64,000 nt of DNA, taken from positions 2,720,001 through 2,784,000 of the forward strand of contig CP053031.1 in assembly GCA_021496505.1 (NCBI GenBank), in the 5' to 3' direction. The notes under the pieces were generated by a model. The model worked only from the letters and a program-made list of their open reading frames with translations. It did not search any database and was not told the origin of the DNA. The translations under genes were made by a program, and so were the position numbers. Position 1 is the stretch's first letter; every line of letters begins with the position of its first letter. This DNA is from Thermoleophilia bacterium SCSIO 60948 (GTDB lineage: Bacteria > Actinomycetota > Thermoleophilia > Solirubrobacterales > 70-9). Shown here piece after piece: positions 9,177-17,800 of this stretch.

Positions 9177-10451
9177 CTAGCCGAACACCAGCAGGTGGAG
9201 CAGGCCGCCCGCGAGACCGAGCACCGCGCCGTGGAGGTAGAGCAGCCACTCGTCCTCGCGCATCGCGGTGCGCAGCATCTCCGAGAACTCGGCCGGCGGC
9301 ATCTCCTGCATCTTCTCGGTGATCATCTCGCGGATCGACTCGCTCTGGCGGCGGTTGAAGTCCTCGTCGCGAAGTGGCTCCATCGTGTACTCGACGGCCT
9401 CCGTCGCGACCGCGTGGCGGACGGCGTCGTACTGCTCGGCGCCGATCGCCACCCGCAGCGGTCCGGCTACCCGCCCCGCGGCTCGATCCACCGCCGGGCG
9501 CATCGCCGATTCGACGACCATCCGCGTCCGGTCGCCGCTCGGGCCGGTGACGAGCTCGTCGCCGATGTTGGCGACGGTCACGAGCTCGGTCGAGATCACG
9601 TCGGCGTACTTGGCCGAGGCCTCGTCCTGGCGCTTGAGGAACAGTCCCTGCCAGCGGAAGCCGAGGATCCGCCGGGGCTCGATCGGCTGGAAGATCATCC
9701 AGATCGCGAGCAGGTTCGTCGCGTAGCCGACGAGAACGCCGCAGATCGGCAGCAGCCACCACTCGTGGAACAGGATCTCGGTCAGCACCGCGACCGGGAT
9801 GCCGAGCGCGAAGCCGAACAGGAAGCCGAAGTTGATGATGAACTTGAGCTCGCGCCGGCCGACCTCGAGGAAGATCTTGTTCGAGAGCTCGGGCCGCTCC
9901 TCGATCCGCCTGATGACCATCAGCTTGACGTCGAGCAGGTGGTCGATGTTGGCGCCGATCTCGTCGGTCACCTCGCGGACGATCTCCGGCAGCTGGGCCT
10001 CGACGCGATCCTGGACGGCGGAGCGCATCCGCGGCGTCAGCTCGTCCCAGAGCCGCGGGTGCTCGCGGCGCATGATCCGCTCGACGACGTCGCGGATGTC
10101 GCGCCGCGCGGTCGAGAGGATCTGCTCGGCGATCTCCTCGGGGCCGAGCTGCTCGTAGAAGTCGCCCGGGCCGCCGATCTTCGCGACGCCCTTGTCGACC
10201 GCGATCGAACCCATCTTCGCGGCCCGCGAAGGGATGATCCCCTGCCAGCCGACGCCGCCCTGCATCACGCCCGGGATCTGCTGGATGCGGCGCGGCAGCA
10301 GGTGGGCGAGCGCCGTCAGACCGGGGACCCGCACGCCGCGGAACTCGACCGGGTAGAAGAGCATGAGGACGCCCGACCAGTTCGTGACGTAGCCGACGAT
10401 CCCCATGAAAAGGGGCACGGTCAGGACGCTGATCAGCTCGTTCTCGATCAC
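9177..10451 (-). CDS. DUF445 family membrane protein
   Basis: This is a 424-aa protein with both halves of the DUF445 signature. Near the N-terminus is a membrane segment with GYVTNWSGVLMLFYPVEFRG, and near residues 245-265 is the repeat GYATNLLAIWMIFQPIEPR. A hydrophobic helix closes the C-terminus. Between them lies a long charged, helical region. The GTG start at 10451 is preceded by GGGGAGA. It is in a run with the FUSC gene upstream (43 nt) and the DUF4393-like gene downstream (2 nt). Family function is unknown; an envelope-associated role is inferred from topology. Confidence 0.85.
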   Translation of the reverse strand: MIENELISVLTVPLFMGIVGYVTNWSGVLMLFYPVEFRGVRVPGLTALAHLLPRRIQQIPGVMQGGVGWQGIIPSRAAKMGSIAVDKGVAKIGGPGDFYEQLGPEEIAEQILSTARRDIRDVVERIMRREHPRLWDELTPRMRSAVQDRVEAQLPEIVREVTDEIGANIDHLLDVKLMVIRRIEERPELSNKIFLEVGRRELKFIINFGFLFGFALGIPVAVLTEILFHEWWLLPICGVLVGYATNLLAIWMIFQPIEPRRILGFRWQGLFLKRQDEASAKYADVISTELVTVANIGDELVTGPSGDRTRMVVESAMRPAVDRAAGRVAGPLRVAIGAEQYDAVRHAVATEAVEYTMEPLRDEDFNRRQSESIREMITEKMQEMPPAEFSEMLRTAMREDEWLLYLHGAVLGLAGGLLHLLVFG

Positions 10452-10493
10452 TGGCTCGTCTCCCCGAGGACCCGGCCCGCCGGGACGGCAAAC

Positions 10494-11675
10494 CTATTCG
10501 AGCCGGTCGCGCGGCTGCGCCAACGGTCGCTCGCCCTCGAGGATCGCGGTCGGGGAGCGGACCGCGTCGCGGGCCATGCTCGGCTGCAGGCCGAGACTCT
10601 CGAGCAGGTCGGTGGCGGTCGAGCGCACCTGGCCGACGATCACCGAGGCGGAGAGGTTCGAGGTGTCCTCGAGCGCGGCCGTCGCCTTCGAGGCGGCGCT
10701 CAGGGCCGCACGCTCGGTCTCCGTCTCCGACTCGTGCGATCCCTCGGACAGGCAGTCGGCGATCTCCCGCACCGCGATCGCGAGGTCCCTGATCGCGTCG
10801 ATCGCCTTCGCGGGGACGCGCTCGCCGAGCTCAGTCGCTCGCAACGCCCCGCGGGCGAGAACGCGGACATTTCGGACCGCATGGTCGAGTGGGATGTCGG
10901 CCTCGGTGAGGCCGCGGACGCGCTCGCGCGAGACGCGGCGCGAGGGCGCCATCCGGATCGTCTCGCCGGCGACGACGACGGCCTCGTGGAAGCGCGCGAC
11001 GAGCGGATCGATGCCGCGCGCGCGCTCGAGCGCCTCCGCGGCCGCCGCAGCGTCGCCGCGCGTCAGCGCCTCGGCGATCCCGTCGAGCGTCGCGGCGAGC
11101 TCGGCGGAGAGCGGCGCGAGCCGACGCCGGACCATCCGGATCGGATGCGCGGGGGTGATCGCGTTCGCGGCCAGCGCGACGACGCCGCCGAGGATCGCGT
11201 CGACGAACCGGTCGATCGACAGGCCCGCCGTGTCGGGCGGCTGGAGAGTGACGACGAGGACGGCCGAGACCGCCGCCTGGTTGACGAGCAGGACCCCGCC
11301 CCCGGCCAGGACCGCCGCCGCGACCGCGAGCGAGACGACGACCGCGAGCTGCCAGACGCCCGATCCGATCAGCAGCACGATCAGGTCGGCGACGCCGATC
11401 CCGAGGGCGACGCCGATCGCGATCTCGATCGCCCGGCGGCCGCGCTGGCCGACGGCGAGGCTCAGTGTGAGGATCGCCGCCACCGCCGCGAAGAACGGCT
11501 GCTCGTGGCCGAGCAGCTCGCGAGCGAGCAGGTAGGCGACGGCCGCCGAGACCCCCACCTGGAGGACCGAGAGCCAGGTCTCGCGAAGCTCGCTGAAGCG
11601 GTCGCGCATCGTGTCGCGGACCGTCTCCCTCGCTACCTCGACGTCGGCGAAGCGATCGAATCGACGCCCGGTCAT
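10494..11675 (-). CDS. FUSC / aromatic acid exporter-like membrane protein
   Basis: This is a 393-aa protein. The N-terminal ~170 residues hold about six closely packed membrane helices beginning LSVLQVGVSAAVAYLLARELL, with the family-like FFAAVAAILTLSLAVGQRGRRAIEIAIGV region. The remaining ~220 residues are a soluble, largely helical cytoplasmic domain. This half-size layout is common in FUSC-type proteins thought to export aromatic acids or other small molecules. The ATG at 11675 has a weak CGGAG site. It is the first gene of the minus-strand run with DUF445 and the DUF4393-like protein. Substrate is unknown. Confidence 0.75.
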   Translation of the reverse strand: MTGRRFDRFADVEVARETVRDTMRDRFSELRETWLSVLQVGVSAAVAYLLARELLGHEQPFFAAVAAILTLSLAVGQRGRRAIEIAIGVALGIGVADLIVLLIGSGVWQLAVVVSLAVAAAVLAGGGVLLVNQAAVSAVLVVTLQPPDTAGLSIDRFVDAILGGVVALAANAITPAHPIRMVRRRLAPLSAELAATLDGIAEALTRGDAAAAAEALERARGIDPLVARFHEAVVVAGETIRMAPSRRVSRERVRGLTEADIPLDHAVRNVRVLARGALRATELGERVPAKAIDAIRDLAIAVREIADCLSEGSHESETETERAALSAASKATAALEDTSNLSASVIVGQVRSTATDLLESLGLQPSMARDAVRSPTAILEGERPLAQPRDRLE

Positions 11676-11872
11676 CGCTCCGACTGTCGCACGGCCGGAC
11701 GACCGGCGCCAGCCGGCCGCCGGGCGATGCGTTGCAGACCGCTCGCAAGCGTCGCCGCCGCCCCGGCGGCGACGCGTACGGTCCCCGCGGGGGGCTCAAG
11801 ACAGCGAAGGGCGCCCGATTCGTCGGGCGCCCTTTCGCACATCCTCGCTCAGCGGCCCACGGCCGCCGGGGG
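11676..11872. other. 197-bp intergenic region
   Basis: It holds the strong hairpin at 11807-11834, which ends the acyl-CoA dehydrogenase transcript, and the promoter region of the FUSC gene. Apart from these I see no gene or RNA in it. Confidence 0.6.
11807..11834 (-). terminator. Intrinsic terminator-like hairpin with TTCG loop
   Basis: AAGGGCGCCCGA and TCGGGCGCCCTT form a perfect 12-bp stem. The loop is TTCG read on the plus strand and CGAA on the minus strand. It lies about 40 nt downstream of the acyl-CoA dehydrogenase stop codon. A modest T-rich stretch follows on the minus strand. Confidence 0.7.
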
Positions 11873-13879
11873 TCAGCCCGCCTTCGCGGCGGTCGCTGAA
11901 TCCGGGTCCTGGGCGCTCTCGGCGCTGCCGTTGCCGGCCGAGCCGTTCGCGGCGGCGCCGTTGGACCCCGACGCGGGCTTCGCCGCGCCCGCCTTCTCGG
12001 CGTCGTCGGGCTGCTTGGCGATCATCGGGCCGTCGCCGGAGGGATCGATGATCCCCTCCTCGATGAACTTGAGGTCGCCCTTGAGGACGCGCTGGGCGAC
12101 CTTGTAATCGGCGACGTCGTCGTTGGCCCAGACCTCCGTGAACAGCGCGTCGGCGCGGCGACGGGCCTGGCGGCAGAACAGCTCCGCCAGCGCCTCCGCG
12201 GCCTCGGCACGCTCGGGCTGCTCCGAGCGGATCGTCTGCGTGTAGACGACCGCCGAGGCGATCGCGAACAGCTCGGCGCCGATGTCGACGATCCGGCCGA
12301 GGATCGCCTGGCGCTGCTCGAGACCCGCCTGATAGCGGCTCATCGCGTAGAACGTCGTCCGCGCCAGCTTGCGCGAGTGACGCTCGCAGTAGCGCAGGTG
12401 CTTGGCGAGCGAGCCGAACTCGTCGTAGGAGCCCGGCTTCTGGCCATCGCCCGTGACGAGCTGCGGCAGCCAGCCGGCATAGAACTTGCCGGCGCCGACG
12501 GCGGCCTTCGCCTTGTCGGAGAGGCCGCCCTCGCCCATCAGGACGTCGCCGGCGACCTCGAGGTGCTTGTCGACGGCCTCACGGGCGATCAGCAGGTGCA
12601 TGATCTCCGTCGAGCCCTCGAACACGCGGTTGATCCGCATGTCGCGGAGCGCCTGCTCGACCGGCACCGGCTTCTCACCGCGCGCCTTGAGCGACTTCGC
12701 GGTCTCGTAGCCACGACCGCCGCGGATCTGCAGCAGCTCGTCGACGACCTTCCAGCCGAGCTCGGAGGCATAGAGCTTCGCGATCGCGGCCTCGATGCGG
12801 ATGTCGTTCTTCTTGTCGTCGGCGAGTCGCGAGGCGACGTCGACCATCGCCTCGAGCCCGTAGGCCGAGCCGGCGATGAACGCGATCTTCTGCGCCACCG
12901 CGTCGTGCTTGCCGACGGGCATGCCCCACTGGACACGCTCGGCACCCCATTCACGAGCGACCTTCGTCGCCCACTTGCCGACGCCGACGCAGATCGCCGG
13001 CAGCGCCAGGCGGCCGGTGTTGAGGGTGGTCAGGGCGATCTTGAGACCCTGGCCCTCCTTGCCGATCAGGTTCTCCTTCGGCACGAAGACATCGGTCAGC
13101 CGCGTGACGGAGTTCTCGATCCCGCGCAGGCCGAGGAACTCGTTGCGGTTCTCGACCTTGACGCCCTCGGACTTGTAATCGAGGACGAACGCCGAGATGC
13201 CGCCCTTGTGGCCCTCGGACTTCGGGACCCGCGCCATGACGACGACGATGTCGGCGACGGCGCCGTTGGTCGCCCACAGCTTGAGGCCGTTGAGCGTGTA
13301 GCCCGAGCCGTCCTCGGTCGGGACGGCGACCGTGCCGACGCGCGCTGGATCGGAGCCGACGTCGGGCTCGGTCAGCAGGAAGGCCGAGATCTTGTCCTTC
13401 GAGACCTGCGGCAGCCACTTGCGCTTCTGCTCCTCAGAGCCGAAGGAGAGCAGCGGCTCGGCGACGCCGATCGACTGATGGGCCGACAGCAGCGTCGAGA
13501 TCGAGGCGTGCCAGACGCCGGCGATGGCGAGCGCCTGGTTGTAGTGGACCTGCGAGAGGCCGAGGCCGCCGTACTCCTGCGGGACCTTCATTCCGAAGGC
13601 GCCGAGCTCGGAGAGGCCGGCGACGACGTCGTCGGGGATCCGCGCCTCCTGCTCGATGACCTGCGGATCGACCTTCTCGACGAGGAACTTCTCGAGCTTG
13701 GCGAGGAACTCCTCACCGCGCTTGGCCTTCTCCGGATCGGTCTTCGGCTGCGGGCTGATCAGGTCGGGGCGGAAGTTGCCGAGGTACATCTCCTTGCCGA
13801 AGCTGGGGAGCTTCCACTCGGTCTCGCGTGCCTCCTCGGCGACCTCGCGCGCTTCCTTCTCGCTGACGTTGACGGCCAT
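11873..13879 (-). CDS. Acyl-CoA dehydrogenase, long (VLCAD/ACAD9-like) type
   Basis: This is a 668-aa flavoenzyme for the first step of fatty acid beta-oxidation. The N-terminal ACAD domain begins near residue 60. FAD/substrate motifs include [26 protein letters not shown] and IRGGRGY. The catalytic base is the Glu of [13 protein letters not shown]. Beyond the ~400-residue core it has a further ~200-residue helical domain, as in the long VLCAD/ACAD9 group, and ends in a low-complexity Ala/Gly/Ser tail. An AAGGGA site precedes the ATG at 13879. It is transcribed divergently from a thioesterase, with a perfect 16-bp palindrome between them, so a TetR-type repressor may control both. Confidence 0.92.
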   Translation of the reverse strand: MAVNVSEKEAREVAEEARETEWKLPSFGKEMYLGNFRPDLISPQPKTDPEKAKRGEEFLAKLEKFLVEKVDPQVIEQEARIPDDVVAGLSELGAFGMKVPQEYGGLGLSQVHYNQALAIAGVWHASISTLLSAHQSIGVAEPLLSFGSEEQKRKWLPQVSKDKISAFLLTEPDVGSDPARVGTVAVPTEDGSGYTLNGLKLWATNGAVADIVVVMARVPKSEGHKGGISAFVLDYKSEGVKVENRNEFLGLRGIENSVTRLTDVFVPKENLIGKEGQGLKIALTTLNTGRLALPAICVGVGKWATKVAREWGAERVQWGMPVGKHDAVAQKIAFIAGSAYGLEAMVDVASRLADDKKNDIRIEAAIAKLYASELGWKVVDELLQIRGGRGYETAKSLKARGEKPVPVEQALRDMRINRVFEGSTEIMHLLIAREAVDKHLEVAGDVLMGEGGLSDKAKAAVGAGKFYAGWLPQLVTGDGQKPGSYDEFGSLAKHLRYCERHSRKLARTTFYAMSRYQAGLEQRQAILGRIVDIGAELFAIASAVVYTQTIRSEQPERAEAAEALAELFCRQARRRADALFTEVWANDDVADYKVAQRVLKGDLKFIEEGIIDPSGDGPMIAKQPDDAEKAGAAKPASGSNGAAANGSAGNGSAESAQDPDSATAAKAG

Positions 13880-14013
13880 TCGCGTCCCTTTCGTCGCTAG
13901 GGCTTGTCCAAGCTTGGTGGTGCGTGACGCCGGGACCCGGTTCGCGGCACGGGGGATGCGAAGCTCCCGATTCGGCCTGCGGCGGGCTGTCCCGACCCGT
14001 CAAGGGTACCCGA

Positions 14014-14029
14014 TTGACTGGCCAGTCAA
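14014..14029. promoter_or_regulatory. Perfect 16-bp palindrome, likely TetR-type operator
   Basis: TTGACTGGCCAGTCAA is fully self-complementary. It sits between the divergent acyl-CoA dehydrogenase and thioesterase genes, 45 bp before the thioesterase start. Its outer hexamers TTGACT also resemble -35 boxes on both strands, so a bound repressor would block both promoters. Its size and symmetry fit fatty-acid-responsive TetR regulators. No regulator gene is adjacent. Confidence 0.55.
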
Positions 14030-14073
14030 CAGGACCCGGATGGGCGCAATCGATTAGCTTGCGAGGCGAGGGG

Positions 14074-14529
14074 ATGGCTCACGACCGATCGCGAACAGGT
14101 GGCGCCAATCGGCGCGAGGACTACGGATACGTCCTCGAGATCGCGACGCGCTGGGCCGACAACGACGTCTACGGCCACGTCAACAACGTCGAGTACTTCG
14201 CGTTCTTCGACACCGCGATCAACCGCTACCTGATCGACGAGGGCCGGCTCGACATCCTGCGCGGCGAGGAGATCGGCCTCTGCGTCGAGTCTCACTGCTC
14301 CTATGCGGCCTCGGTCACGTTCCCCGAACCGGTCGAGGTCGGAATGCGCGTCGGCCGTCTCGGCAGCTCCAGCGTGCGCTACGAGATCGCGATCTTCCGC
14401 CGGGGTGCCGAGGATCCGATCGCCACGGGATGGTTCGTCCACGTCTTCGTGAACCGCGAATCGCGCCGTCCGACGCCGATTCCGGACCAGGTTCGCGCCG
14501 CGCTCGAGCAGCTCGTCTCGGTCGACTAG
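14074..14529 (+). CDS. Acyl-CoA thioesterase, 4-hydroxybenzoyl-CoA thioesterase (hotdog) family
   Basis: This is a 151-aa single hotdog-fold protein that should hydrolyse acyl-CoA thioesters. The signature [21 protein letters not shown] carries the Asp of the YbgC/4HBT active site. The ATG at 14074 is chosen because GAGGCGAGGGG directly precedes it and the hotdog domain starts about 20 residues later. A TAGCTT box at 14055-14060 could be the -10. The divergent neighbour is an acyl-CoA dehydrogenase and the two share the palindrome at 14014-14029, which places this enzyme in fatty acyl-CoA metabolism. Confidence 0.88.
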   Translation: MAHDRSRTGGANRREDYGYVLEIATRWADNDVYGHVNNVEYFAFFDTAINRYLIDEGRLDILRGEEIGLCVESHCSYAASVTFPEPVEVGMRVGRLGSSSVRYEIAIFRRGAEDPIATGWFVHVFVNRESRRPTPIPDQVRAALEQLVSVD

Positions 14530-14819
14530 AAGGGGTTCGGAGCCCGGGCGCGAACGCCGCGGCGCGCCGAGCGCGCGGAGCCGTCACAATTCGTCGTTCG
14601 TATTTCCGGTTCGCCAGCGCGTTCGGACCCCACCGCGGGGTCCAACCGCGCTTGGACACCGGGCCAAAGTTGTCGCCGGTACCGAAACCGGCGGCTTGCG
14701 GCACGTACCTTTTGCCGTCTGCGGACACGAGGCGAGGGACGGCCAGGCAGCGAAGCGGCGAGGCGACCGGCCCGAGCCGGACCGCCGCAACGACGAAGCG
14801 ACCGAGAGACGAATATTCC
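14530..14819 (+). other. gltB leader region (290 bp) with two hairpins
   Basis: No convincing gene lies here. Two stable stems are visible: GGACCCC/GGGGTCC at 14625-14643 and CGCCGGT/ACCGGCG with loop ACCGAA at 14674-14693. Both lie between the thioesterase stop and the inferred TTG start of gltB. The region must hold the gltB promoter and may act as a structured leader. It does not match a riboswitch class I can recognise. Confidence 0.45.
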
Positions 14820-17800
14820 TTGAAGCCGAAGCCCGTCAAGCCCCTCCACGATCCGCTCTCCTTCCGCGATGCCTGCGGCGTCGCGTGCATGGCGCGACTC
14901 GACGGTCGCTCGACCCACGACGTGGTCGAGCGCTCGCTGACCGCGCTCGACCGGCTCGAGCACCGTGGCGCGGCGGGTGCCGACGAGACGACGGGCGACG
15001 GCGCCGGGATCATGGTCGAGCTGCCCTACCGGCTGCTGAGCGAGAAGCGCGGCGAGTTCGGGATCGAGCGCGAGCTGCCCGAGCGCGGCCGGCTCGCGCT
15101 CGGCATGGGCTTCCTGCGCGGCTCGGACGCCGACCTCGAGCGGATCGAGCGCCGCGTCGACGAGCTCTGCGCCGAGTTCGGCCAGCGGGTGCTCGGCTGG
15201 CGCGAGGTCCCGGTCGTCGGCGACAAGGCGGGCCGCGTCGCGGGCGAGTCGATGCCGCGGATCCGCCAGGTCCTGATCGAGGCGGGTCCCGACACCGAGG
15301 CAGGTCAGGACTTCGAGCGCCGCCTCTACCTGATCCGCCGCAACTCCGAGCGCGAGATGCGCTCCGAGCTCGCGTTCCCGAGCTTCTCGTCGCGGACCTG
15401 CGTCTACAAGGGGATGCTGACCGCGCCGCAGCTGCGCGACTTCTACCCCGACCTCACGGACCCGGCGCTCGAGACGAACTTCGCGATCGTCCACTCGCGC
15501 TTCTCGACCAACACGAACCCGAGCTGGGAGCTCGCGCAGCCGTTCCGGATGATCGCCCACAACGGCGAGATCAATACGGCGCGCGGCAACATGAACTGGA
15601 TGCGCGCCCGCGAGGCGTCGATGAGCTCCGAGGCGCTCGGCGAGGACCTCGAGCGCTGCTTCCCGCTGATCCCCGAGGGGACCTCGGACTCGGCCGCGTT
15701 CGACCGCGCGCTCGAGCTGCTCGTGATCGGCGGGCGCTCGACCGCCCACGCGAAGATGATGATGATTCCGCAGGCCTACGAGGGCCGGCCGGACGTCGAC
15801 GCGGACCTGACCGACTTCTACCGCTTCCACTCGGCGCTGCTCGAGCCGTGGGACGGCCCCGCCGCGGTGGTGTCCTCCGACGGTCGCGTTCTCGTCGCGA
15901 CCGTCGACCGAAACGGCCTGCGTCCGGGCCGCTGGGTCCTCTCGCGCGACGGCTGGGTCGGGCTCTCCTCGGAGGCCGGGACGTTCGACGTCGAGCCCGA
16001 GAAGGTCGAGCGCGTCGGCCGGCTCGAGCCGGGGCGCCTGTTCGCGGTCGACCTCGTCGACGGCGAGCTCTCGGTCGACGGTGAGGCCGAGCACATCGTC
16101 GCCTCGAAGCAGCCCTACGGTGAGTGGCACGACCGCTCGACGCTCTCGCTCGCCGACCTGCCCGAGCCGAAGCCGCGCTCGAGTCGGGTCGACCCGCGAA
16201 AGCTCCGAACGCGCCAGCTCGCCTTCGGCTACACCCAGGAGGACCTGCGGGTCCTGATCGCGCCGCTCGCGCGGGACGGCAAGGAGCCGACCGGCTCGAT
16301 GGGCAACGACGCCGCGCTCGCCGTCTTCTCCGAGCAGCGCCCGTCGCTCTTCGGCTACTTCAAGCAGCGCTTCGCCCAGGTCACGAACCCGGCGATCGAC
16401 CCCGTGCGCGAGGAGCTCGTCATGAGCCTCTCGACGCGGATCGGCGCCCGCGGCAACCTGCTCGACGAGAAGCCCGCCGACGCGCACCAGATCCTGATCG
16501 ACCACCCGGTGCTGACCGATCGCCAGCTCGACCGGCTGCGCGCGGTCACCGAGCGCGGTCTGCGGGCGCGGCGGATCGCCGCCGTCTGGCCGGTCGCCGA
16601 CGGGCCCGAGGGGATGGCGCGGGCGCTCGAGCGGATCCACGCCGAGGCGGCTGAGGCGCTCGACCAGGGCGTCTCGCAGATCATCCTGTCCGACCGCGGG
16701 GTCGATTCGGGTCTCGCCCCGATCCCCTCGCTGCTCAGCCTCGCCTCGCTCCACGAGGCACTCGTGCGCCAGGGCGTGCGGCTGCGCTGCTCGCTGATCG
16801 TCGAGTCCGGCGAGCCGCGCGAGATCCATCACATCGCCGCGCTGATCGGCTACGGCGCCGACGCGGTCAACCCGTACCTGATGCTCGAGTCGATCGGCCA
16901 CCTCGCCGGTCGCGGCGCGATCGATGGCGAGCTCGGCCCCGACGAGGGGCGCGACCGCGCGATCCAGGGCATCTGCAAGGGCCTGATGAAGGTGCTCTCG
17001 AAGATGGGGATATCGACGATCTCCTCCTACCGCGGCGCCCAGATCTTCGAGGCGGTCGGCCTCGACGAGGAGCTGATCGCCGAGCACTTCACCGGCACGC
17101 CGTCGCGGATCGGCGGCGTCGGGCTCGAGACGCTCGCCCGCGAGGCGCTCGACCGCCACGCGCGGGCCTATCCCGAGGCGCACAAGCTGACCCTCCCACA
17201 GCACGTCGAGGCGGGCGCGCTGCCCGTCGAGCACGAGCGGCTGCTGCCCCAGGGCGGGCTCTACCAGTGGCGCCGCGACGGCGAGCGCCACATGTGGGAG
17301 CCGGCGACCGTCGCCTCGCTCCAGCGCGCGACCCGGTCGGAGAACGGCGACGGCGAGGAGTCCTGGGAGGAGTTCTCGCACCGCGTCAACGACGAGAACT
17401 CGCGACAGGCGCTGCTGCGCGGGCTGCTGGACTTCAAGCTCGCCGAGACGCCCACCGACCTGACCGATGTCGAGCCGTCGAACGAGATCGTCAAGCGCTT
17501 CTCGACCGGGGCGATGAGCCTCGGCGCGCTCTCACCCGAGGCACACGAGACGCTCGCGGTGGCGATGAACCGGCTCGGCGGCAAGTCGAACTCGGGCGAG
17601 GGCGGCGAGGATCGGCGGCGAAACACGACCGACCCGAACGGCGACCAGCGCCGCTCGCGTATCCGCCAGGTGGCCTCGGGGCGCTTCGGCGTCGACATCG
17701 ACTATCTCCAGCGGGCCGATCAGATCCAGATCAAGATCGCCCAGGGCGCGAAGCCCGGCGAGGGTGGGCAGCTGCCCGGCCACAAGGTCGACGACTACAT

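Noticed and set aside
9175-10491. Upstream extension of the DUF4393-like gene to 768 aa
   Set aside because: The extension is the DUF445 gene in another frame; the ATG at 9174 next to the DUF445 stop is the natural start.
9195-12107. 970-aa plus-strand open frame opposite DUF445 and FUSC
   Set aside because: Antisense artefact; the minus strand has coherent membrane proteins.
14430-14819. Upstream extension of gltB
   Set aside because: Overlaps the thioesterase end and is Arg-rich; GltB family sequence begins only just before the nucleophilic Cys.
14530-14819. Known riboswitch or RNase P/SRP RNA in the gltB leader
   Set aside because: Hairpins are present, but no consensus of a class I know could be matched.
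14526-17381. 951-aa open frame antisense to gltB
   Set aside because: Arg/Ala/Asp/Val-rich low-complexity translation typical of the antisense of a high-GC gene; gltB on the other strand has all family motifs.
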